A stretch of 40,029 bases of DNA from Chara braunii (GCA_003427395.1 BFEA01000071.1:3481184-3521212), one strand, 5' to 3'; counted from the stretch's first letter, positions 21,240 to 31,370 are shown. Translations and numbers: made by a program. The notes: a model not told the origin generated them from the sequence alone.

Positions 21240-21478
21240 GCCTGTCTACCGTCTTCCCCCGAACATAACGCACCCTAAAAATGAATGTATACAAACTATA
21301 TTTCCGGCCAGATACAGCCAAAATAAGGGTGCGTTGTGTTCGGGGGAAGATGGACAGAGGCCTATCGTCTTCACCCGAATAGAGAGCCCGGTCATTATAA
21401 CCGTTGTTGGTCCGATTTGACAAACTCTACACAGCGATAGTGACCGGGCGTTCTATTCGGTTGAAGACGGTAGCAGCT
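21240..21478. repeat. Two adjacent hairpins sharing the motif CGTCTTC(C/A)CCCGAA
   Basis: Arm 21,240-21,276 (GTCTTCCCCCGAACATAACG core) pairs with 21,326-about 21,361 over about 36 positions with few mismatches and a 49-base loop. Immediately after, 21,361-21,410 pairs with about 21,436-21,478 (CGTCTTCACCCGAATAGA against TCTATTCGGTTGAAGACG), loop about 25 bases. The left arms of the two hairpins resemble each other, so the pair probably arose by duplication. It looks like a fold-back MITE or nested MITE pair. A small-RNA precursor is an alternative. Confidence 0.65.
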
Positions 21479-22044
21479 CGACCATTCACATCCTTGATTA
21501 CATGCGATGACGGAAAACTGAAAGAGCGAGGCGACCGTTCGATGCGCAACGATCCAGCGCTCATCTATGTTGCTAACGGTAACTAACGGTAACTAACGGA
21601 ACAAGTCGTAGTCCCTCGATGTGCCTGCGTGTATAGCATCGATCGCTGGCAGCGAAAGGTACCCCTCAAAGCAGGTAGCATCATTTTTCCCTCTTCCTTC
21701 CTCCTCCTCGTTCTCCTACTCCCCCCCCTCCTCCCCCTCCTCCTTTCATCATCATCATAAGCAGCAGCAGCGGTGTAAGCAACGTTAGTACCAGGATTGG
21801 TTTTGACATCGTCGTCAGCGAGTAGCTGCAGGAGAACTACGATAAGCAGAAGCGAAAGCAACCTCCATCATCAACAGAAGCAGTAGGCGCGGGAAAAAAA
21901 AGGCGGGAATCAACCAATAGCAGGATTCGAATCAGCAGCAGGGAGGGTAAACAAATCATTTGCATCATTAAAACAGAAACTGCAGAAAAACTAACATCAA
22001 CAGCGAAACAGCAGCAGAGGAAAATAGTAGTACAGGACATATCA

Positions 22045-22080
<36 letters not shown>

Positions 22081-22258
22081 AATCATTTTCAATCATCATA
22101 GTGATTGTCATCATCATCGTGATTGTCAATCGTCATCGTGATTGTCATCATACATCGTGAATGTGATCAGCATCGTGATTGTAATCGTCATCGTCAGCAG
22201 CGGGAGCGGCATCAAGACAGTAATTAATTAAGCAAAAGCATAAGCGGCAGGAGAAAGC
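21479..22258. other. Intergenic with ATC minisatellite
   Basis: (CAT)n at about 22,046-22,080 is followed by degenerate CATCGTGATTGT units to about 22,185. CAG-rich text precedes it. It could be a 5' leader of the following open frame, but nothing proves transcription. Confidence 0.4.
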
Positions 22259-22594
22259 ATGGCGCCTCGGGAGGAGTCGAATCATTCGCCAGCACAGCCT
22301 CCGGTATTGACACGTGGCATCCTGAACAGCATTCTAATCAGATTGGCCCCGCCAAGGCGACCTGGACCCATCGCTAGGGTAGCCAACAGGGACTCCAGAC
22401 GTTACGCTGCTGCTTCTGCTGCTACGAGTAGGGAGTCGAAAGCCAATTGCGGAAAAGGAAATGCTGCTGCCGGTGCAGGTGCAAGTGCAGGTGCAGGTGG
22501 CAGGGGCATGAGAAGGCTCAGCCGTAGATGGCCTCCCAATTATTGCCGGATGCTGCTGACCATGCTCAGGCGCTGGGCGGCTGACACGTGTTAA
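22259..22594 (+). CDS. Hypothetical 111-residue open frame, Ala/Gly/Arg-rich
   Basis: ATG in good plant context (AGCATGGCG) to TAA at 22,592-22,594. The product is basic, with an Ala-Gly repeat (GNAAAGAGASAGAGG) near residues 68-82, and ends RRWAADTC. No domain, signal peptide or membrane segment is recognised. The preceding 700 bp is CAG/ATC-repeat rich, as in some long plant 5' leaders. The start context and length make it worth listing, but the repetitive surroundings mean it may be chance. Confidence 0.25.
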   Translation: MAPREESNHSPAQPPVLTRGILNSILIRLAPPRRPGPIARVANRDSRRYAAASAATSRESKANCGKGNAAAGAGASAGAGGRGMRRLSRRWPPNYCRMLLTMLRRWAADTC

Positions 22595-22645
22595 CCACGC
22601 CACTTCTGTGCTGATCAAGCTGCTGATAAGTGGGTGAGATATCTC

Positions 22646-22686
<41 letters not shown>

Positions 22687-22698
22687 GAGACACACACA

Positions 22699-22786
<88 letters not shown>

Positions 22787-23249
22787 CTCTGCCCCCTTAT
22801 GCTTCTTCAAATGCTGCTCCAGGACCCGCTGTCGGTTTCTGTTTTTTTATGTTATTTTAACTTTTCTCTTTCCTTTTCTTTTCAGTTCTTTTCTTTTTCC
22901 CCCCTCCTTCTGGGAAGGCAGGAGCTGTATTATGCACACACGTCTTGAAAGATGATTACCATTCCGGAAGGGGAAAAAAAGCTATCCGATAAACCCGACA
23001 AGTGTCAGTTTCTCAACTCTCTGGCGCATGAGTGGCTTAAGTACTTTTGCCGGCCGAGTTATTCCGTTAGGTACCGTTAGGTGCCGTTAGGTTGTTTCCC
23101 TGGCCTAGTTGTTCCGTTAGTTTTCCGGGCCGAACAGAAGGACAAAAGCACTGAGTGCACACGGTGTAGGTAGTCCAAAAATTAATCACTAATTGCATCA
23201 AACTTTTTCTTGTCCTTTTTTTTTTTTTTCCGGGCTCTCTAGCCCGTAA
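22595..23249. repeat. (CA)n(GA)n microsatellite and CCGTTAGGT repeats
   Basis: (CA)n at about 22,648-22,716 runs into (GA)n to about 22,784. Short repeated (T)CCGTTAGGT units occur at about 23,065-23,120. No gene is seen. Confidence 0.6.
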
Positions 23250-23395
23250 TGCGATTTCTGTGAAATTACAAGAACCTACGCAAATTAATACAGGAATTAT
23301 AATAAGACCAATAGAAACTTCATAAGAAACCATTTGAGCAGCAGATCGTAGTGCTCCTAGAAAAGCATATTTGGAATTACTAGAGCAATCTGCTG
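23250..23395 (-). pseudogene. nad1: NUMT: fragment of mitochondrial nad1
   Basis: On the minus strand, 23,384 down to about 23,252 reads [17 protein letters not shown], then [10 protein letters not shown], then [13 protein letters not shown]. This is the highly conserved matrix-loop and helix region of NADH dehydrogenase subunit 1 (complex I, inner mitochondrial membrane), roughly residues 110-155 of the usual 325. Similarity stops after FTEI, where a T run and unrelated sequence begin, and before SSNSK. Only about 45 codons survive, with no start or stop of their own, so it is a dead mitochondrial DNA insertion in the nucleus. Standard-code reading without breaks suggests fairly recent transfer or chance survival. 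Confidence 0.85.
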
Positions 23396-23439
23396 TTGAG
23401 AAGAAGATCGGGAAAACTCATCTGTAATAAAATTAGAAA

Positions 23440-23829
23440 ACCTGAAACCAGGGTAGAGCACGAAAACGGCATTCAGGAGGTTGTGGATTCGATTCCCCAC
23501 GGTCTTCAATCAAGCCCCCACAGCCTCCTGCGGCTCGCTGCGGCTCACCAGCTCAGATAGTTGGTTTGTCCCCCTGGGTAGGGCTTGGTAGGGTTTTCCT
23601 TCCCCTCGCATCCATTGCCCGCGGCTGGGAAGAAGCTGCGGTGCTTAGACACGGGAGGAGGTTGGTTCCAACCCATAACTCTTAGGGCACCCCTGCTTGT
23701 GTGCATAGATACGGATCTGCTGCAACAATCAACTCAAAGCTGGACTCAGATAAGAGGTTAGGTAGAGTGAGGTATATGAGTGAAGAGTGTAGCTTAGTTT
23801 AAAAAAAAAAAAAGAAAAAAAAAAACCCA
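23440..23829 (+). mobile_element. Probable tRNA-derived SINE with A-rich tail
   Basis: ACCAGGGTAGAGC (about 23,451) resembles the end of a tRNA D arm (A box). About 35 bases on, GTGGATTCGATTCCCCAC forms a T-arm stem-loop matching the B box (GGTTCGANTCC). The following roughly 280 bp carry no frame and end in A-rich sequence at about 23,800-23,826, directly before a U6 copy. Head, body and tail fit a SINE. The tRNA identity is not recognisable, and the boundary with the nad1 fragment is unclear. Confidence 0.45.
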
Positions 23830-23935
23830 GTCCTTCTGGACATCCGTTAAAATTGGAACGATGCGGAGAAAGAAGATTAGCATGGCCCCTGTGCAAGGAT
23901 AACATGCATAAATCCAGAAATGGTCCAAAATTTTT
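23830..23935 (+). ncRNA. U6 snRNA-like copy, full length, diverged
   Basis: GTCCTTCTGGACATCCGTTAAAATTGGAACG ... TTAGCATGGCCCCTGTGCAAGG ... AATGGTCCAAAATTTTT covers all of U6, including the 3' U tract. It has substitutions (GATGCGGAGAAAG, TAACATGC, AATCCAG) and a weakened 5' stem. The upstream sequence is an A-rich SINE tail with no plant U6 upstream element (TCCCACATCG) and no TATA at the right distance, so a retrocopy is more likely than a working gene. A-rich flanks on both sides could hide an imperfect target-site duplication. Confidence 0.7.
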
Positions 23936-24017
23936 AAACAAAAGAAAAGAAAAACGAAAACCATCTCCCGAGGCCGTAAAGAGTATAGCTTAGTTAATAA
24001 TAATAATAAAAAAAACA

Positions 24018-24115
24018 GTCCTTCCAGTCATCCGTTAAAATCGGAACGGTACAGAGAAGATTAGCATGGCTCCTGCGCAAGGATGACACACATAAATTCA
24101 GATGGTCCAAAATTT
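24018..24115 (+). ncRNA. U6 snRNA-like copy, full length, in tandem with the previous one
   Basis: GTCCTTCCAGTCATCCGTTAAAATCGG ... TTAGCATGGCTCCTGCGCAAGG ... GATGGTCCAAAATTTG. The 5' stem is broken and the ATCGAGAAATGG segment is shortened. Flanks are shared with the previous copy: TAGCTTAGTT before and AACCATC(T/A)CCCGAGG after. The two therefore form a tandem duplication of about 190 bp, not two insertions. TATAG at about 23,984 lies 34 bases upstream, but no upstream element is seen. Probably not functional. Confidence 0.7.
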
Positions 24116-24476
24116 GTAAACAAACAAAAAAAAAAATGAAAACCATCACCCGAGGTAGTAATTTTATCTTACGCTTTGCAGGATCATAGTGTCCCAATGC
24201 CAATGAAAGAACTGAGAAGCCCAAGCGCAAAAGCATGAGTTTCTTTTTCCAACCTTTTTTCTTCTGGTCACTCGCGAGAATTTACCAGTGCGTGAATGTT
24301 GCAAGTGGGGGTATGTGTCCTCCTTTTCCAGTCTTTTCACAATCTCTTCCATGGCTTAGGCAAAATGCAAGTGTGAATATGCCCTTCCTTGATCAATCAT
24401 CAAGGTCAGAGACCTTTGCCTTTTCCTTTTCCCCAGAAACAAGATGCTCACCCTCACTGTGCATGGTGGGATGTGA

Positions 24477-24735
24477 AAACCCCAAACCCCAAACCCCAAA
24501 CCCCAAACCCCAAAACCCTAAACCCTTACTGCTAATAAACATTGAATGCTGCTGCATCGGATTGCAAAACCCCAAACCCCAAACATTAGACCTTAAACCC
24601 TAAAACTTGTACCTTAATAAAATCTAAATGGGCTAAACCATAAACCCTCAATAAAGCCTAAGCGTTGAACCTTGAATAAAGCTCAATGAACCTTAAACCC
24701 AACCGTCATAAGTCCTCAACTCTAAACCCTAAACC
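24477..24735 (-). repeat. Degenerate telomere-like CCCTAAA/CCCCAAA tract
   Basis: Clusters of CCCCAAA and CCCTAAA units at 24,479-24,525, about 24,569-24,605 and 24,690-24,735 are separated by diverged text (TTAAACC, ATAAACC). CCCTAAA is the plant telomere unit. The variants and interruptions mark an interstitial, decayed tract. Confidence 0.65.
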
Positions 24736-25646
24736 CTCAACTGTGAAGCTGAAACCCGAGAGCGTAAATCTTCTGTGAATAATTGTGATAGAATATTATG
24801 TTACAATCCTGACCAATTCCAAAGTGCAGAAACACAAGGAAGTACAATGCCGTCCAATTTGAAAAAGAAATGAATGAACTTGAGAGGAAAGAGACCAAAG
24901 AAAAAGAAGAAGAAGCAAGAAAGAAGAAGAAGAAGATGTACACCAGCAGAAGACCAATGGCAATTCCCCCTTCTCTCGTCAACCAACTCCTCCTCCTTTT
25001 CTCCCCCTCTCTATTCAAACAATAAACAATAATAATAACCATGAATGGCTGAACCAGAATCAATGTCCGAATCCCTCTTCTACTGCCAGCACAATATGAG
25101 ATCCGTCATAGCCATGGCCTCCCTCTTCTTCCGCCTCTGATGGTCAATGGCTATGGCGGACTACTAGGGGCCCCGCTCCGATGTGCAAAAGGTAATGCAC
25201 AACAGCTACGTCCTCGTCTCCTCAGGCTGCCATGCCTGACTCTGTCCTGAAGCCTTCTTGATGCAGCGCTCCCTGCAACTAAGGCCAGATGCACCGCCTA
25301 TCAAGGGCATGAAGATGACGTCCACCATAGCCATGTAAGCACCTCTGGCCGCCCTCCTCCCTACGATGCTTCTTCCTCCTCCTCCTACCAGGCGTCATCC
25401 ACCATAGCCAAGGTGGAGGCCCTGGTGCTCCTCTCCCCAGCGCTCAACACAGTGCTCCTCCGCTGGTCGCTCCAGCAGCGTGACACCCAAACTTGCATGC
25501 AGCAAATGAGGAGGAGCAACTCGCTCCTCCTGGAGATATATCGGCCCGCCAGCGTTTGGGCAGTGACTTCCAGGCGTGACCTCCAAGCAACCAGTACCTC
25601 CTCCCTTACGGAGGGAAACATCATTGCAGACCTGATATCTACTCTA
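24736..25646. other. Intergenic, no gene recognised
   Basis: A purine-rich stretch at about 24,880-24,935 (GAAGAAGAAG). Frames in 25,380-25,655 are open by composition only and have no known domain. Confidence 0.4.
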
Positions 25647-26228
25647 CAGCCCTAGACTCTCTAATACCATACTCCTACCCCTAAATGTACTCACTTTTTG
25701 TCTTCTTCTGCTCGGCGTACGGCTACTCAAGTGCAATCGGTAACGACACTACGTACGCTACTTGAGTGTGCCCTAAGCTACCCCTTCGGCCACTTGAGTG
25801 TTTTTCCCCGCTGCAACCCTCAACAGCCCTAGACTCTCTAATACCATACTCCTTCCCCTGTATGTGCTCACTTTTTGTCTTCTTCTGCTCGACGTACCGC
25901 TACTCAAGTGCTATCGGTAACGACACTACGTACGGCACTTGAGTGTGCCTTAAGCTACCCCTTTGGCCACTTGAGTGTTTTTCCCCGCTGCAACCCTCAA
26001 AGTCACGGCCATAGGTAAGTACCGTCCCCGTGGGCCTCCCAAACAAACAAGTGCCCTGGCGGGCCACGCACACAATCAGGCCGACAAGCACTCAGGCAGG
26101 CACGCGGACACAAACTTAGAAAACTTCAAAACTCAGCAAAAAGCAGGAATCTCAGCAAGGCATACATTCCAACAGCAAAACCCAGAAATCAGCAGTGTTC
26201 TCAGTCCGTGTTTTGGCAGGTCCTTACA
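25647..26228 (-). repeat. Candidate 3' LTR of the minus-strand gypsy element, with 177-bp tandem repeat
   Basis: Read on the minus strand, a TG(TAAGGACCTGCC) start at 26,228 directly follows a poly-G polypurine tract. This is the expected order at a 3' LTR. Inside are two near-identical 177-bp units, 25,647-25,823 and 25,824-26,000, each with several CACTTGAGTG/TACTCAAGTG inverted motifs. The outer end of the LTR and a second LTR are not identified, so the assignment rests on the polypurine tract and the TG start. Confidence 0.5.
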
Positions 26229-26232
26229 CTAC

Positions 26233-26246
26233 GCCCCCCCCCCCCA
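26233..26246 (-). promoter_or_regulatory. Candidate polypurine tract
   Basis: On the minus strand a run of 13 G follows CTT, 30 bases after the pol stop and just before the putative LTR. Such tracts prime plus-strand synthesis in LTR retroelements. Confidence 0.5.
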
Positions 26247-26273
26247 AGCTCGAGGTCCCTTCGAGCGAGTAAC

Positions 26274-29010
26274 TCAATCTGACTCTGTGCCAAACACATC
26301 ATAACCATATATAGCAAAGAGATTGCGGCTATACTCTGTAGAAGTGAGGTTTGAAGAGAACGCTGGAACAACATTGGAAACTATCTGCCGCTCATATGCT
26401 TTGACAACACGAGGTGCGCTTTGCAGCAACTCTTCTTTGAAATCAAGTACAAATCATCTAGCGGGTGATACAAAAAAGTGAACTTGGTATTGTCTGTTAT
26501 GTCCCTTACTAGTACGACTTACAATCCTGTCTATCTTGTGATTGCACGAGGGATCATCGGCTCTCGATAAGCAAAGGAACTAGGAGAAACATACGGGAAC
26601 AATTTAGATGCATGAAAGACCGGATACTTGCGTAGATGAGGAAGCACGTCAATCACATATGACAGACCAAACTTCTCATCACCCAACACCTTCAAAACCT
26701 TCCACGGGCCGTAGTAAAGAGGGTGAATTTTGCGTGACACCCCCTCTTCTTCTGAAAACTCAGACATCTTGACCCAGATATAACTTCCCACTTCAAAAGG
26801 CGAAGGTCTGCGCTTTTTGCTGGCATGATGGATCGTGGCATGCTGTCGCTTGGTCATTGCTGTGATAGCAACTTTGAGCAAGCGATCATACTTGGCGCAG
26901 TAGCAACGCATGCCAGGTGTCAGACCAGGCGGCTGCTTAGGGAACAAGTAGGAGAGAGGGTTGCGAATCTTCCAACCTAAAATGTAGCCTGTTTGGCGTC
27001 ATACCGGTGGAGGAGTGAATGGAGATGTTGTACAACCCCTTCACCTCATATACTCTTATCATCCCACATATCCCGATCGGGAATAATTAGGGTGTGGAGA
27101 AGTTGTGTAACAGTCCAGTTGATGTCCCCAGCCAAACCGTTGGCTTCGGGGTGCCGACCAAATGTCATTTTCAGTTTGATGTTGTAGATTTGTCAGTGAA
27201 ATCTTTCTAATCTGCACTTATGAACTGGTTGTCCCGAACACCCACAAGAGTCTTCGGTGGCCTATACTGCAAAATGTATTTCGTTTGGAACTCACTAATC
27301 ACAAGGTCAGTTGGGGCGTGAGGTGGCAATGAAAGCAGATTTATAAACTTGGAAACACGGTCAACAATCACCATCACTTGTGAGTACCCGTTCTTGCTCA
27401 ACTTACCCATGTTCGTAAAATCAATAGAGATGGACTCTCCGGGACCGTCGGGAATGGGAAGAGGTTTTAGCAGCCCCAAGGGCATTTGCCTAGACGGTTT
27501 GATTCGTTGACAGACTTGACACTCAGCCACAAACTTGTGAATAGATCCTTTCATTTTGGGCCAATCAACTGTTGTAGTAGACTTTCGTACGTCTTCTTAA
27601 AACCAAAGTGTCCACTCCGACCATGAGCCAAATCCAAGAAGTGCAGAGGGCTCATGGTTGGGTACACACAATCGGTCATTCTTTTCGTAGCGCCGGAACA
27701 TCAGACCCTCATACTCGTGGAAATCGGGATGACTACTTGGGTCAACTTTGAGCTGCTCAAGGATTGGACCGAGATCCGGGTCCTTGGCAGCCTGCTATAC
27801 TAACTCCTTCAATTGCCTTCGAAGGCTCAAGGTTGACAACCTGATATACTCTGGGTGGTGAGACGATGCATTAGCATCTCGATTGTAACAACCCTTCTTG
27901 TGTTTCGATTCAAAATCAAAGACATCAATTTCATGCAATCAGTGGGTTAATGTGGTGGACAAATAAGTCAACGACTTGATCCACCGGAAAGTCTCGTGAT
28001 CTAAGAAGACTTGGAAGTGACGTCCCAAAAGATAGTGATTCCAGTGGTCGAATGCCTCATGCAAAGCATAAAGCTCGTGCATGTCAGTGCAAGTAGCTAC
28101 CTTTTTGCTGGGCATGCGTTCGTTGTAGTACTCAAGTGGACACAAACCATCATCATCATCTTGTTGCAACACTGCGCCAATCCCATACCGACTCGCATCG
28201 ATAGTGACTACGAATGTGATTTCGGGATCTGCAATGCGGAGCACATAATGACTCACCAAAACCTCTTTCAAGGCTTGGAAGGCAATCTTACATGCTTCAT
28301 CCCATGTGTAAGATACATTCTTGCTTGTTAGACGATAGGTGAACTATGATAGAAAATTTGGGAACAAACTTCAGGTAGTACGATGAAATTTCAACGATCA
28401 TGTTTTTCACCTGATTTTTTGTTCCTCATGTCAGCATTCTCACTTCCGATATCTCCAACTGTTTTCACAAACAACCTTCTTCAACTAATAGAATGTTTTG
28501 GTACTGACCCTGAAGATCACTGGAAAATAATAGCGCTTCGGCGTCCAACTTGTCTTGATGCGTGCTTGGAGAGGCGTTTGCAACAGTGATTTTGTTTGGT
28601 CTCGTCAGTTCGGTGAACCACTTGAGCCCCGATCCATTTTCGGCGCGATGAAGCTAGACCAGTGGGCTATTCAACTTTCTTCAAAGGATGGTTGCTTCCA
28701 AACCCACCTTCTGGTTGTAATTGCTCGATCACTTCCTTTCCCACTAAGTGATTGCTTTAGGACCTTAATGTACGATTTGACTTGTTTCCCTTTTGACTTT
28801 GGATCTTAGCACCGAAAGTCTGTTTGCAAGATGCTCAGTGGCAAGTATTCGAAGTTTTCTTGGGTTTGGTCAAGCTTTGGGCCGCCCTAGCAGAATCAAG
28901 AACGTAGTTCATGAACATTCACCGATTGAGGCCATTTGCGGATGACCTCAACTTTGGTTGCCTCAAGCTCAAGGCCTGCAACAGACAACCGGTGTTCGAG
29001 GTAGATCTCT
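26274..29010 (-). pseudogene. Ty3/gypsy pol remnant (RT thumb, RNase H, integrase, C-terminal tail)
   Basis: In minus-strand order: an RT connection segment YLEHRLSVAGLELE ... KWPQSVNVHELRS (29,008-28,901); about 500 bp of unrecognised sequence (28,400-28,900); SSYYLKFVPKFS (about 28,390); RNase H with TIDASRYGIGAVLQQ and ELYALHEAFDHW (28,271-27,939); integrase with WPKMKGSIHKFVAECQVCQ (zinc finger end), SIDFT, GVRDNQF and HPEAN carrying the three catalytic acids (27,580-27,120); a C-terminal domain with YYGPWKVLK and KYPVFHASKLFPY (26,947-26,531); and DFKEELLQSAP with a stop at 26,274-26,276. Several frameshifts and stops separate these pieces. Gag, protease and the RT fingers and palm are absent: the remnant is cut off at about 29,010, where a plus-strand element begins. 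Confidence 0.85.
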
Positions 29011-29011
29011 T

Positions 29012-30607
29012 AGGATCCCCATCGTGCACCAGGCTTTACCACCTGAGGGTGAGATAGCTATACGACGGGAAGTAGTAGCTGGACGTTTGCAAGGGCTAGG
29101 GAAGCAGTAGCAACCGAGCAAGTGTTGGCAGCGGCAACTGCCATTGCTGGAGCTATGGCTACCTCTGTTGCTACATCTCAGGGTCAACAGACATCAAGCA
29201 TGCTGACAAGTTCGCAGGTTTCGTCTAGCGGGATGAGTGTAAGCACTTCTTCTATTGAGATGGTGGGCTTGTAGTACAACTCGCTACCTCCACGCACCCG
29301 AGAGGCAATATAACTTCAATAGGTGGAGTTTATCCGCTTACGGTTAAAAAAGGAACTTAGAAAAGCTATCGGAAGAGAAAAAAAGATTAGAAATAGAAAA
29401 GTCAGGTTAGAGAACAGAAGGGCAAAACTCGACCCTTCACGACACGAGTGAGATCCTCAAGGCGGGTATGTTGAGCATGCATGCGTACATGTACAACAAA
29501 CTAGATGATATCCAGGACACCCTTGACCAGATACTGAGTGCCATGCAGGGGAAGGGAAGAGTAGTCCCTTTCACAATTGGCGGGCCTAGTATCAGGCCAA
29601 CGACAACTTTTCCATCGCCTCCTCCATTTCGGTGATGACAGACCCATTTGTTCCTTAATTTGGCATCCCACCAAGTGGTACATCAGCAACAACAGCACAA
29701 ATTGCGGCTTTTTTATCCTCAGGTCCAGTTGCTGCCGCTATGGGGCAGCAACCGGTCCCATAGGTGGGACCATAACAACCTTGGTACCCCAAGACTCCAT
29801 TGAAACCACCTCCTACCTTCATAGGAGATAAGAAGGATGAGGCACTCGACACTTGGGTTGAGGACGGTTCCAATGTAGGTAAGGGCAAAGAGGATGTTGT
29901 CTGAGGAAGAGGTGATCACTGCTGCCTTATATCTTGAGGGATCGGCAGGGAGATGGCTAGATGGACTAGTGGCTTCCAAGGGATTCGGCAGGAGTATGAA
30001 TGACTAGGCTTAGACCCATACATTAGAAAACTTCATGGAGTTGGATGAAACGCGATGGCACAATCCACGGCAGGACCAACAAGCCACTAATGTGTTGTCC
30101 CGACTTGATACTAAAAAGTACAAGTCCGCGCGTGAGCTCACCTCTGCCGTTGAGAAACTCATTGTCGTCCCTGGCGTCCGCTATGATCCACAGGTCCTGC
30201 TGACCATGTTCTTAAGATGTCTTCCCACATATATCAAAAAGTTGATGGTCAGCGAGGCAAGCATTGAATATCGCACTCTCGACTCCTTCAGAAAGAAGGC
30301 CTTAGACTTAGAGGCCAAGCTAGGAGGAACCCAACAACCCGTGACGAACGGAAGGAAGAAGAAGAGCCCACAAGAATGAAAGAAGAAAGGTAGTCGATTG
30401 ATGATGGTTGATTCCGATAGGAATCAAACCGAGATTGACGATATCTCTGATCTTGTGGACGAAACAGAGTTCGGTAGCGAGGAGAGTGCTGAGGGTAGCA
30501 ACCTCGCTGCCATAACAAAAGGTAATGTTGCTGGCCGCGGCAAGGGCGGTTAGCAAAAGAGTCAGGGGCAGGTCCGAAACTCAAACAAGACTCCGACTTG
30601 GGTGAGA
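29012..30607 (+). pseudogene. Ty3/gypsy gag (capsid region), frameshifted
   Basis: Gag packages the retroelement RNA. Recognisable pieces: an Ala/Ser/Gln-rich N-terminus (about 29,110-29,270), a coiled segment LKAGMLSMHAYMYNKLDDIQ (about 29,460), PTFIGDKKDEALDTW (about 29,812), EEEVITAALYLEGSAGRW (about 29,904) and the longest clean frame at 30,035-30,379, holding RELTSAVEKLIVVPGVRYDP. The frame changes at least three times and contains stops, for example in the Asn-Asp-Trp-Ala segment near 30,003. No LTR or primer-binding site is seen upstream, where the minus-strand element abuts. Confidence 0.75.
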
Positions 30608-31370
30608 GTTGGCTTGGATCAAGATGTGTGGAGGGACCGATATTGGCGAGGAGCTTGCATCAACTGTGGCGAGTATAGCCATCAACAATTCAAATGCAAT
30701 AATAAGGTCTCTTAGAAGATACCCCCAAAGGTGGTTTTGGAGACACTTCTGCCCAAGGAGGAGCTTCTACGAGCTCCACCTCAAGAAACACATCTGGCCA
30801 GTAGAAGTTGTAGTTGCTTCTACTCATGCTGAAGTGGTTGACGTACCCTCACCACTTCAGGAGTTGGCCGAAGCTATTGACTCACTAGTCACCTCGCAGA
30901 TACATCCGGACCAAACGACACTTTGTTCGTTAGATGTATTTGAAGCCTTAGAAGACTTGGAAACCGAGTGGCCAGCAAGGGACCCTCATGAGTCTTGGGT
31001 GGCATTGTCAAGAGGTCCTAGAGGGGAGCATTTCAGTGTGGAAGTCAAAGTAGGTGGCCGCAAGTGTGGTGCCTTCGTAGACATTGGCTCCACGCGGAAC
31101 TTCATAAGTCGCGACTGCGTTGAGAGATTGCGCTTAGGGGACTGGGTGCAACGCTTGGGTAGATCTGTAACATCTACCCTGGCCAACAAAGAGCGCATGG
31201 TTGTCAATGACTACGTCAAGGACGTAGTCTGCACCTTCTACTGTGGAGGTGCAGAACTTAATCTCCAGATTTCGTTTCTAGTTAGCGATGACTTGCCATT
31301 CGATATGTTGTTAGGTTTGCACTACCTCAAGGTTGGAAAACCCCAGTTTGATTGGGACCGAACTTAAGCA
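30608..31370 (+). pseudogene. Zinc knuckle and aspartic protease of the plus-strand gypsy element
   Basis: A CCHC knuckle, CINCGEYSHQQFKC (30,656-30,697), with exact C-X2-C-X4-H-X4-C spacing lies in one frame. A shift then leads to the protease frame, open to a TAA at 31,366-31,368. The active-site loop reads VDIGSTRNFIS (about 31,077), where retroelement proteases have Asp-Ser/Thr-Gly. The second residue is Ile, so activity is doubtful. LLGLHYLK (about 31,310) matches the usual (L/I)LGxxFL motif near the C-terminus. A linker with AEVVDVPSPL precedes the catalytic part. Confidence 0.75.

Noticed and set aside
22334-22860. Ser-Leu, Thr-His or Arg-Glu repeat proteins
   Set aside because: They are translations of the (CA)n(GA)n microsatellite on both strands.
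23440-23510. Functional tRNA gene
   Set aside because: A- and B-box-like segments exist, but no acceptor stem pairs and the anticodon arm is not recognisable; a SINE head fits better.
23830-24115. Functional U6 genes
   Set aside because: The 5' stem and conserved internal bases are altered, and no plant U6 upstream element with a correctly spaced TATA box is seen.
24393-24603. Pro-Asn-Pro-Lys or Gly-Phe repeat proteins at 24.4 and 37.2-37.9 kb
   Set aside because: They follow the telomere-like repeats in register and have no coding context.
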